Shown: in pieces, positions 1 to 4,261 of the stretch
Layout of the letters: each line of letters begins with the position of its first letter
Numbering within the stretch: position 1 is the stretch's first letter
Source: an uncultured Ruminococcus sp.
GTDB taxonomy: Bacteria > Bacillota > Clostridia > Oscillospirales > Ruminococcaceae
NCBI GenBank assembly: GCA_947178195.1
Contig: CAMWXM010000124.1
Span: forward strand, 1-8,210
Direction of reading: 5' to 3'
DNA length: 8,210 bases
Translations under genes and position numbers: made by a program
Notes under the pieces: model-generated
Seen by the model: the letters and a program-made list of their open reading frames with translations, nothing else
Database searches by the model: none
Told to the model about the DNA's origin: nothing

Positions 1-37
1 CCCTTGCACCGCCTCTTTGCGTACCGTCTTTTGCCAT
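1..37 (-). CDS. Terminase small subunit, P27-like, N-terminus only (runs off the left edge)
   Basis: Reading the minus strand from an ATG at 37-35 gives MAKDGTQRGGAR and then leaves the window. This opening resembles phage P27-family terminase small subunits, which often start M-A-x-D-G-x-x-R-G-G; the small subunit binds the packaging start site and brings it to the large terminase subunit. A ribosome site (AGGCAGGTG, minus strand, just upstream of the ATG) supports the start. The position directly downstream of an HNH endonuclease gene on the same strand is the usual one for terS in HNH-linked phages. Only 12 codons are visible, so the family call rests on this short motif plus context. Confidence 0.6.
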   Translation of the reverse strand, partial: MAKDGTQRGGAR

Positions 38-58
38 TGTTTTCACCTGCCTTTAGCT

Positions 59-90
59 ATAAAAATAGCCGAAACTGCGAGAGTTCCGGC
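59..90 (-). terminator. Rho-independent terminator-like hairpin just before terS
   Basis: On the minus strand, GCCGGAACT (90-82) pairs with AGTTTCGGC (76-68) around a CTCGC loop and is followed by TATTTTTAT (67-59). The nine pairs include one G.U pair; on the plus strand the same position is an A.C mismatch, so the minus-strand RNA is the better-paired one. It lies only about 20-30 nt upstream of the terS start, where it could stop or attenuate leftward transcription entering the packaging genes. Confidence 0.5.
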
Positions 91-113
91 TGATAGCTCG
101 AATTATCGGGTTA

Positions 114-197
114 ATACCCCCTTTGAAATCGGATTTTTGTACACAGAGTTGGGCGCCGGTCTTTCCGTGATTCGTCCACAGAGATTCATATACCCCC
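114..197. other. Candidate cos/packaging site with ordered direct repeats
   Basis: On the minus strand the order is GGGGGTAT (197-190), CTCTGTG (183-177), a GGCGCC palindrome (157-152), CTCTGTG (148-142), GGGGGTAT (121-114). Both repeat pairs are direct and bracket the palindrome. The gap between an HNH endonuclease gene and terS is where cos sites commonly lie in Gram-positive cos phages, and small terminase subunits bind repeated sites there. Function is inferred from position and repeats only. Confidence 0.35.
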
Positions 198-244
198 ACC
201 AGACGAACGAGAACGCCTCCTTAAATCAATTTTAATAGGTTTTT

Positions 245-298
245 AGTATAAGTTGCCGTTCAAAAATAAAGTGCCTTATATTGCCTTGTAGCTGCCTT
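245..298 (-). promoter_or_regulatory. Candidate activator-dependent late promoter with phased TGCCTT repeats
   Basis: Three exact TGCCTT copies (plus strand; AAGGCA on minus) start at 272, 282 and 293, about one DNA turn apart, with a weaker TGCCGT at 254. Just downstream on the minus strand is a -10-like TATACT (250-245) with no good -35 box. Repeats phased by a helical turn upstream of a promoter lacking a -35 are typical of activator-controlled phage late promoters. It would transcribe terS and onward. The activator is unknown; the DUF1492 protein at 1376-1804 is one candidate. Confidence 0.3.
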
Positions 299-309
299 TA
301 CGGTGATTC

Positions 310-660
310 CTAATATTTATACTCCGGATTACTGTCCTCTGTCCACGTCTTTCGGTCATGACACGGCTTGCAGAGTGCCTGCCAGTTTGTTTCATTCCAG
401 AACAGAACCTTATCACCACGATGGGGAATGATATGATCAACGACCGTAGCTGCAACGTATCTGCCTTGTGCCTTGCACATCACGCACAGTGGATTCTTTC
501 GGAGGTATGCCCGGCTTACCCTTTGCCACCTGCTGCCGTAGCCGCGCTTAGCAGCCGATGGTCTGTCAGGATACTGCCCTTTGTGTTCCTCACAATACTT
601 TCCCTCTGTAAGATTAGGACAGCCGGGTTGACTGCAGGGTCTTTTGGATTTCCTTGGCAT
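310..660 (-). CDS. HNH endonuclease
   Basis: A 116-residue protein of the phage HNH endonuclease family, a metal-dependent nuclease encoded beside terminase and, in characterised cases, needed with terminase for genome cutting and packaging. The N-terminus has a small zinc-finger-like CSQPGC...YCEEH (residues 9-26). The HNH core is DHIIPH (75-80), then an Asn-rich stretch FWNETNW (87-93) and CKPCHDRK (97-104). Cys59/Cys62 (CVMC) with Cys97/Cys100 probably hold the structural zinc. The ATG at 660 is chosen because GGAGGTG sits 6 nt upstream; an ATG at 756 would add 32 residues running back through the upstream hairpin and has no ribosome site. The gene ends with TAG and is followed by the packaging-site gap and terS. 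All key residues are present and the gene appears intact. Confidence 0.9.
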   Translation of the reverse strand: MPRKSKRPCSQPGCPNLTEGKYCEEHKGQYPDRPSAAKRGYGSRWQRVSRAYLRKNPLCVMCKAQGRYVAATVVDHIIPHRGDKVLFWNETNWQALCKPCHDRKTWTEDSNPEYKY

Positions 661-686
661 AGTATTCACCTCCGTTATGGCATAAG

Positions 687-714
687 AAAAGCCCTGACCA
701 ATTCGGTTAGGGCT
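687..714 (-). terminator. Hairpin upstream of the HNH gene, possible terminator
   Basis: A 10-pair inverted repeat (690-699 with 705-714) has a 5-nt loop and is followed by a four-T run (690-687) on the minus strand. On minus it contains one A.C mismatch; on plus that pair is a G.U, but the plus strand has only A residues after it. It lies about 30 nt upstream of the HNH start. Terminator for leftward transcripts is the likelier reading, but weakly supported. Confidence 0.35.
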
Positions 715-745
715 AAAAAAATTTATAAAAATTTTCAAAAAGTAC

Positions 746-774
746 TTGACAACCACTAAAATTTGTGGTATAAT
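746..774 (+). promoter_or_regulatory. Consensus sigma-A promoter of the plus-strand cassette
   Basis: TTGACA (746-751) and TATAAT (769-774) are both perfect matches and separated by the ideal 17 bp. Transcription should start near 780-782, leaving a ~20-nt leader with a perfect GGAGGTG ribosome site (788-794). It drives the plus-strand genes at 801-1298. An inverted repeat fills the spacer, so the promoter is probably repressible. Confidence 0.85.
752..769. promoter_or_regulatory. Operator-like near-palindrome inside the promoter spacer
   Basis: ACCACTAAAATTTGTGGT is an 18-bp near-palindrome (ACCAC and GTGGT arms perfect, two central mismatched pairs) lying exactly between the -35 and -10 boxes. 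A dimeric repressor bound here would block RNA polymerase. The XRE-type protein encoded at 1107-1298, under the same promoter, is the natural candidate, giving a self-repressing circuit. No second copy was noticed in the window. Confidence 0.5.
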
Positions 775-780
775 ATAAAC

Positions 781-804
781 ATGGAAAGGAGGTGGAAAGG
801 TTGA
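781..804 (+). CDS. Possible 7-codon leader ORF (MERRWKG)
   Basis: An ATG lies almost exactly at the predicted transcription start, so it would be leaderless. It reads MERRWKG and stops with a TGA that overlaps the TTG start of the next gene (TTGA). Its codons contain the ribosome site of that gene. It may be chance, or it may couple or tune translation of the membrane peptide. Nothing but the arrangement supports it. Confidence 0.2.
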   Translation: MERRWKG

Positions 805-923
805 AATGGATTACTGAACAAGTAAAAGAGCTTACCAAGTTGGTGCAACAACTCAATAAGCTCGCGATTGAGATAATTTCGCTTGTCGGCTGGATAATTA
901 TCTTAATCAAGGTCTTAACTTAA
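801..923 (+). CDS. 40-residue single-span membrane peptide, putative type I toxin-like
   Basis: This ORF, too short for most gene callers, starts with TTG 6 nt after a perfect GGAGGTG and ends with TAA. The product opens MKWITEQVKELTKLVQQLNK, an amphipathic, leucine/valine-spaced helix, and ends in a hydrophobic segment (residues ~21-39, IISLVGWIIILIKV) able to span the membrane. It has no recognised family. Size, strong promoter, strong ribosome site and an opposing antisense promoter resemble Firmicutes type I toxins (TxpA/BsrG/Fst style small membrane toxins), although the charged C-terminal tail common in those is absent here. Alternatives are a holin-like or superinfection-exclusion peptide. 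That it is translated is likely; toxicity is inference. Confidence 0.6.
   Translation: MKWITEQVKELTKLVQQLNKLAIEIISLVGWIIILIKVLT
824..863 (-). terminator. Terminator of the predicted antisense RNA, inside the peptide gene
   Basis: On the minus strand GAGCTTATTGAGTTG (863-849) pairs with CAACTTGGTAAGCTC (842-828) across a 6-nt loop, giving 15 unbroken pairs, three of them G.U, then TTTTAC. On the plus strand those three pairs become C.A/A.C mismatches, leaving a 7+5 pair stem with a 3x3 internal loop. The pairing is therefore specific to the antisense strand although it lies inside a coding sequence. Confidence 0.5.
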
Positions 924-927
924 GACC
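911..927. repeat. Perfect inverted repeat around the peptide gene stop codon
   Basis: GGTCTTAACTTAAGACC is an 8-bp perfect inverted repeat with a 1-nt centre. It includes the TAA stop (921-923) of the membrane peptide gene. In RNA it would form a 6-pair stem with a 5-nt loop on either strand and could be a contact point between sense and antisense RNAs. Confidence 0.5.
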
Positions 928-928
928 A

Positions 929-969
929 ACGGTAAGAGTTGGGGGCGAAAGCCCTCAACCACCTGCCGT
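929..969 (+). promoter_or_regulatory. Two-tier RNA hairpin with GAAA tetraloop after the peptide gene
   Basis: On the plus strand ACGGTA (929-934) pairs with TGCCGT (964-969), then a 3x4 internal loop, then GTTGGGGGC (938-946) pairs with GCCCTCAAC (951-959), closed by a GAAA loop (947-950). Both stems contain a G.U pair on plus that would be a C.A or A.C mismatch on minus, so this fold belongs to the plus-strand mRNA. There is no T-run after it, so it is not a classic terminator; mRNA protection or a target for the antisense RNA is more likely. Confidence 0.5.
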
Positions 970-970
970 A

Positions 971-999
971 AGTATATCATAAACATTTCAACTTGTCAA
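971..999 (-). promoter_or_regulatory. Strong antisense promoter facing the membrane peptide gene
   Basis: On the minus strand TTGACA (999-994), 17 bp, TATACT (976-971), with a TG one base before the -10 (extended -10). Predicted start near 964. It points into the 3' end of the plus-strand peptide gene. Besides an antisense RNA it could also feed the HNH/terS genes if the hairpin at 828-863 leaks. Confidence 0.7.
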
Positions 1000-1001
1000 G
1001 T

Positions 1002-1106
1002 ATGAGAAAAGATTTAATCAAACTTTTATTTGAAAGCGTCAAGTTAATCGGCTCTGTTGCATTCTTGATTGCTCTCATCGGATTACTGCTGAATGGAGGA
1101 ATCTAA
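1002..1106 (+). CDS. 34-residue single-span membrane peptide
   Basis: This ATG-started ORF encodes MRKDLIKLLFESVKLIGSVA followed by a very hydrophobic run and NGGI; residues ~14-30 could span the membrane, with a basic N-terminus suggesting that end stays inside. The TAA stop directly abuts the TTG start of the XRE gene, and the XRE ribosome site lies within this ORF, so the two would be translationally coupled. No ribosome site is visible before the ATG, and the antisense promoter -35 box ends 3 bp upstream of it. It might be translated by readthrough or coupling, or might be a second toxin-like peptide. Not matched to any family. Confidence 0.45.
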   Translation: MRKDLIKLLFESVKLIGSVAFLIALIGLLLNGGI

Positions 1107-1298
1107 TTGAACTTAAAACAACTCCGCAACGAAAAAGGCTTAACAGTCCAACAACTCGCAGATTTAGCTGAATTGCCAAAGCGAACTGTTGAAGAGGTAC
1201 TCAGGCGTGATACGTGTTCCGTCAATACTGCCATCAAGCTTGCCGATGCGCTCGGCGTTACGCTGGATGAACTTTGCAGGGATAAGCCAAAAGAATAA
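1107..1298 (+). CDS. Small XRE/Cro-type helix-turn-helix repressor
   Basis: A 63-residue protein made of little more than one Cro/C1-type HTH domain. It opens with NLKQLRNEKGLTVQQLADLA (residues 2-21), where LTVQQLADLAELPKRTVEEV covers the helix-turn-helix, followed by the typical NTAIKLADALGVTLDELCR closing helices. Family members bind palindromic operators as dimers. The start is TTG at 1107 with GGAGG (1095-1099) 7 nt upstream and no spacing from the preceding stop. As the last gene of the cassette it probably controls the promoter at 746-774, whose spacer holds a palindrome. It lacks extra C-terminal sensing domains, so it is unlikely to be the phage's main CI repressor. Confidence 0.85.
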   Translation: MNLKQLRNEKGLTVQQLADLAELPKRTVEEVLRRDTCSVNTAIKLADALGVTLDELCRDKPKE

Positions 1299-1303
1299 CC
1301 ACG

Positions 1304-1339
1304 AAACCCCGACCGTAAAAAGTCGGGGTTTCCCTTTTT
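1304..1339 (+). terminator. Rho-independent terminator of the plus-strand cassette
   Basis: AAACCCCGAC (1304-1313) pairs perfectly with GTCGGGGTTT (1322-1331), with an 8-nt loop, followed by CCC and five T (1335-1339). It lies 6 nt after the XRE stop codon. On the minus strand the stem is equally good but no T-run follows, so it mainly ends plus-strand transcripts and only weakly, if at all, those leaving the DUF1492 gene. Confidence 0.85.
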
Positions 1340-1349
1340 CGGTATTTTA

Positions 1350-1379
1350 AGTATATCATAAGTCAATAGTGAATTTCAA
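1350..1379 (-). promoter_or_regulatory. Second minus-strand promoter candidate, sharing its -10 region with the antisense promoter
   Basis: On minus, TTGAAA (1379-1374), 18 bp, TATACT (1355-1350) with an extended TG. The -35 overlaps the stop codon of the DUF1492 gene. Thirteen bases (AAGTATATCATAA on plus, 1349-1361) are identical to the antisense promoter's -10 region (970-982). It would direct RNA leftward, antisense to the XRE gene, or serve HNH/terS. Confidence 0.4.
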
Positions 1380-1804
1380 TGAATTTTAGTGAACTCTTTC
1401 AAAATATCTTCAATTTTTTTCAATGCCGTCCCATGCATTTTATAAATCCAACGAACGGCATAGTTCATCTTGACTGCTATTTCTTCCCATTTTGCAAAAT
1501 GCAAATATTTCTGCTCTAAAATATATTGATATTCCTGATTTTGAACCTGCTTGATTACGTTTGATATATCACGCTTAAGGTCTACCAAGGCTTCAATGTC
1601 CCGATTTATCTCCTTCTCCAAGTCTACAATTTTCTCAATAGTTTTTGCCATTTTCGCCGTATCCCTGTTAGGACTGCCCGGCATATCGCTGTATACAGAT
1701 GTTACCTTTGTTGCTAAAGCGTTCAGTCCCTCGACTTCCTCCAGTTTGGCATTAATACGCAAATCAAGAAATCTTGCTTGCTCTAAATATTCTTTCGCCG
1801 TCAT
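1376..1804 (-). CDS. DUF1492-like phage regulator (sigma-70 region 4-like)
   Basis: A 142-residue protein of the DUF1492 kind found near the end of the early region in many Firmicutes phages, related in layout to ArpU/RinA-type late regulators. Residues ~1-90 are charged and helical (likely coiled coil), opening MTAKEYLEQARFLDLRINAK. The C-terminal part has a YILEQKYLHFAKWEEIAVKM stretch (94-113) followed by a WIYKMHGTALKKIEDIL helix, the pattern of a sigma region 4 HTH. It starts at ATG 1804 with GGAGGT 7 nt before it, overlapping the methyltransferase stop by ATGA. It is the last gene of the minus-strand early block, so it is a candidate activator of the packaging/late genes. That role is inferred. 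Confidence 0.75.
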   Translation of the reverse strand: MTAKEYLEQARFLDLRINAKLEEVEGLNALATKVTSVYSDMPGSPNRDTAKMAKTIEKIVDLEKEINRDIEALVDLKRDISNVIKQVQNQEYQYILEQKYLHFAKWEEIAVKMNYAVRWIYKMHGTALKKIEDILKEFTKIH

Positions 1805-2583
1805 GTATGTACCTCCAAACCCAGCTGAATATCAGCCAGCATTTTTTCATTAGCTTCTTTATAAAACTTCTTATTGATCTCAAAACCGTAACAGCTGCGG
1901 TTAAGTTCTGCACAGGCTCTTAGAGTTGAACCGCTTCCGGCACAAGGATCGATTACAACATCGCCCTCATCGGTAAAGATCTCAATCAGCCTTTTAAGTA
2001 CGCTTACAGGCTTTTGTGTAGGATGGATTTTCGGGTAAACATTCTTGTTTTCCTTTTTCCATTCAAACCAGTTAAGTACCATACGTCCCTCGTTTCTGAA
2101 CTTAGGCAGCTTATCACGATAAAGAACCAACGCATATTCTGTTGCTCCACAAATCCGCATATTAGCCTTTAAAACCTGCGGACTGTAGTTTTTACAGAAT
2201 ATCAGCGGAATGTAATGCTTGAATCCGTACTTTTCAGCGTATGTAATGACCGTCTGTATCTGCTCAAAGGCACAGAAAATTATCATACATGGCGCATCAG
2301 AACTTTTCCCCCTTGCACCGCCCTTAACAGGTTCTTTTTTCAGCAGACGGTTACAGAAGTGAAAATATTCAGCAATGTTGAAGCTGTAGTCAGAATTAAA
2401 CGCCGCCTTTTTTGCAAGCTTGCTTTCACCATTTTTATTATCGCCGCCTTTATACCACATCGGATTACTGCCGTAGAAATTGCCGCCGATGTTGTAAGGA
2501 ATGTCAGCAATTACAAGTTGTGCTTTGGGTATCCCGTATCTCTTGTAGTTCTGAAAATTATCGTTAAACAAATTTATTTTCAT
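1801..2583 (-). CDS. DNA (adenine N6 or cytosine N4) methyltransferase, beta class
   Basis: A 260-residue amino-methyltransferase of the N6_N4_Mtase family, which moves a methyl group from S-adenosylmethionine to the exocyclic amine of A or C. The catalytic motif IV comes first (ADIPYNIG, residues 26-33) and the AdoMet-binding motif I last (DPCAGSGST, 212-220), preceded by HPTQKP (187-192); this order defines the beta class. Motif IV reads D-I-P-Y instead of the usual D-P-P-Y. The ATG at 2583 has GGAGG 5 nt upstream and overlaps the SNF2 gene stop by ATGA; its own stop overlaps the DUF1492 start the same way. There is no restriction enzyme partner in the window, so it is probably an orphan that protects phage DNA. 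Target base and site cannot be read from the sequence. Confidence 0.88.
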   Translation of the reverse strand: MKINLFNDNFQNYKRYGIPKAQLVIADIPYNIGGNFYGSNPMWYKGGDNKNGESKLAKKAAFNSDYSFNIAEYFHFCNRLLKKEPVKGGARGKSSDAPCMIIFCAFEQIQTVITYAEKYGFKHYIPLIFCKNYSPQVLKANMRICGATEYALVLYRDKLPKFRNEGRMVLNWFEWKKENKNVYPKIHPTQKPVSVLKRLIEIFTDEGDVVIDPCAGSGSTLRACAELNRSCYGFEINKKFYKEANEKMLADIQLGLEVHT

Positions 2584-3941
2584 AATTCCTCCAATTCTGC
2601 CTTTACAGCGTCCATCAAAGCATTTTGTATTTTTTCCTTAGACTGCAAAGCTTTCATGACCTGTTCGTCTATCGTACCTTTTGCCACAATGTGATGTATA
2701 ACCACCGTATCAGATTTTTGACCTTGCCGCCATAATCTTGCATTTGTTTGACCGTACAGCTCCAAGCTCCACGTTAAACCAAACCAAATAAGCGTACTGC
2801 CTCCGGATTGCAAATTCAGTCCATGCCCTGCCGATGCAGGATGTATCAATGCTACAGGCAGCTCGCCTTTGTTCCATCTACGAATACTGGTATCACTGTC
2901 AAGACCGGAAAAAGGAATATGCAGCTTATGAAGTCTTTCAGAAATTCTTTCAAAGTCATGCTTGAACCAGTAAGCCACCAAAACAGGCTTGCCGTTTGCC
3001 GCTTCTATCAAATCCTCTAAGGCATCAAGTTTTTTGTCATGAATCGGAATAACAGCTTTATTTTCATCGTAAATCGCACCGTTTGCCATTTGCAAAAGCT
3101 TATTACTCAAACTTGCGGCATTAACTGCGTCAATTTCAGAATCTCCCAAAGACAGAACCATATCTTTTTTCAACTGGTCGTATTTCTGCTTTTCTGATTC
3201 TGATAAAGAAACCTCAACGGTATTCACAACACATTCCGGCATCTGCAAATGGTCAAGGGCTTTCATGGAAATGGTAATATCAGAAATCCTGCTGTATATT
3301 TCTTCCTCTGCTCCCTCTCTCGGCTTATATGAAAACACGATCTGCTGATTCCGTTTATCTGGAAGAAAAAACGTATTTCGATAATGGGTTATGTATCGTC
3401 CCAAACGTTCACCAAAATCAAGCAGTCTGAATTCTGCCCATAAATCCATAAGTCCGTTGCTGCTGGGCGTTCCGGTTAGTCCAACTATTCTCTTTACCTT
3501 TGGACGAACTTTCAAAAGACTCTTGAATCGTTTTGTCTGACCTGATTTGAAAGATGACAGTTCATCAATAACAAGCATATCAAAATCAAAGTCACCTTGT
3601 TCCACAAGCCACTGAATATTTTCACGGTTGATAATATAAATATCAGCTTTTTTCCACAATGACGTTTTACGCTCCTCTGCTGTTCCGACAACAACGGAAT
3701 AGGTCAGATGTTTCAGATGATCCCATTTCTCTATCTCAGCACCCCAAGTATTTTTTGCCACTCGCAAAGGGGCTATAATCAATACCTTGCTCACATCAAA
3801 TCTGTCATACATCAAACTCTGAATCGCTGTAAGCGTTGTCACTGTTTTTCCCAAGCCGCAATCAAGAAATAAAGCAGCAGTTTCGTGAGTTTCAATAAAA
3901 TCAATTGCATATTTCTGATAATCGTGTGGAATGAACTTCAT
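2580..3941 (-). CDS. SNF2-family DNA-dependent ATPase/helicase
   Basis: A 453-residue superfamily 2 ATPase of the phage SNF2-like type, a DNA translocase thought to act in phage replication or recombination. Visible motifs: Q-like HDYQKYAIDF (6-15), Walker A DCGLGKT (27-33), APLRVAKNTW (57-66, motif Ia), DELS as motif II (126-129), TGTPSSN as motif III (156-162), HPASAGHGLNLQ as motif V (367-378) and ARLWRQGQ as motif VI (401-408), the last typical of SNF2 proteins. The start is ATG 3941 after GAGGTGA, overlapping the nuclease stop by ATGA. SNF2 ATPase and VRR-NUC genes are frequent neighbours in Firmicutes phages, suggesting a shared DNA-processing step. The gene appears complete. Confidence 0.92.
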   Translation of the reverse strand: MKFIPHDYQKYAIDFIETHETAALFLDCGLGKTVTTLTAIQSLMYDRFDVSKVLIIAPLRVAKNTWGAEIEKWDHLKHLTYSVVVGTAEERKTSLWKKADIYIINRENIQWLVEQGDFDFDMLVIDELSSFKSGQTKRFKSLLKVRPKVKRIVGLTGTPSSNGLMDLWAEFRLLDFGERLGRYITHYRNTFFLPDKRNQQIVFSYKPREGAEEEIYSRISDITISMKALDHLQMPECVVNTVEVSLSESEKQKYDQLKKDMVLSLGDSEIDAVNAASLSNKLLQMANGAIYDENKAVIPIHDKKLDALEDLIEAANGKPVLVAYWFKHDFERISERLHKLHIPFSGLDSDTSIRRWNKGELPVALIHPASAGHGLNLQSGGSTLIWFGLTWSLELYGQTNARLWRQGQKSDTVVIHHIVAKGTIDEQVMKALQSKEKIQNALMDAVKAELEEL

Positions 3942-4228
3942 TCGGCATCACCTCTTTTTATTTCATCAATCATGGGGACAATATCATCAGGATTATCAAT
4001 GCAGTAAACCGAAAAGCCTAACTTCTCAAGCTGTAATTTCCTACGTACCTGCAAAGGACGCATTTTCTTTCCGGGGGCTTTCAGTTCTACAAAGGCAATT
4101 TTCCGATTCTCCATCAAAACGATCCTATCCGGCACCCCATCAGTCCCCGGACTGGTAAACTTCCAACAAAGACCTCCTCTTGACCTGACCTCCTGAACCA
4201 GCCTTTTTTCAATTTCCTTTTCTCTCAT
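3938..4228 (-). CDS. VRR-NUC domain nuclease
   Basis: A 96-residue stand-alone VRR-NUC protein, a PD-(D/E)XK-fold nuclease family that includes the FAN1 catalytic domain and phage enzymes believed to cut branched DNA. The signature is GVPDRIVLMENRKIAFVELK (residues ~31-50): Asp in PDR, then the E-x-K pair in VELK, followed by APGKKMRPLQ with the conserved Gln (about residue 59). The N-terminal MREKEIEKRLVQEVRSRGG is the usual first helix. ATG 4228 has AGAGGT upstream. It lies just downstream of the inverted-repeat gap and overlaps the SNF2 gene start. All expected active-site residues are seen. Confidence 0.92.
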   Translation of the reverse strand: MREKEIEKRLVQEVRSRGGLCWKFTSPGTDGVPDRIVLMENRKIAFVELKAPGKKMRPLQVRRKLQLEKLGFSVYCIDNPDDIVPMIDEIKRGDAE

Positions 4229-4261
4229 TTCAACCTCTTTTTACTTAAAACATTTATTCAA

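Larger units (their letters stand above)
824..964 (-). ncRNA. Predicted ~140-nt antisense RNA opposite the membrane peptide gene
   Basis: A near-consensus minus-strand promoter (999-971) should start RNA near 964. The RNA would run leftward over the peptide gene's 3' untranslated region and about the last two thirds of its coding region. It would end at a 15-pair hairpin (863-828) followed by TTTT (827-824). This size and overlap fit antisense antitoxin RNAs of type I systems. Inside it, a perfect palindrome (911-927) and the complement of the 929-969 hairpin give further structure. Predicted only; no expression data. Confidence 0.45.

Noticed and set aside
53..199. A 48-codon GTG-started frame on the minus strand between HNH and terS.
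   Set aside because: Its AAGGAGG lies about 16 nt from the GTG, too far, and the frame runs through the terminator hairpin and the repeat-rich packaging-like region. Chance open frame is more likely, though a test for conservation would settle it.
661..756. Longer HNH gene starting at an ATG at 756.
   Set aside because: It would translate the hairpin and AT-rich upstream region, has no ribosome site, and a good site exists for the ATG at 660.
358..759. 133-codon plus-strand frame opposite the HNH gene.
   Set aside because: It is the mirror of a gene with clear HNH motifs, and has no ribosome site or recognisable protein pattern.
713..910. 65-codon minus-strand frame opposite the membrane peptide.
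   Set aside because: It lacks a ribosome site, has unusual composition and is the mirror of a better supported gene.
1103..1366. 87-codon minus-strand frame opposite the XRE gene.
   Set aside because: It is serine-rich mirror translation of a clear HTH gene and crosses the terminator hairpin.
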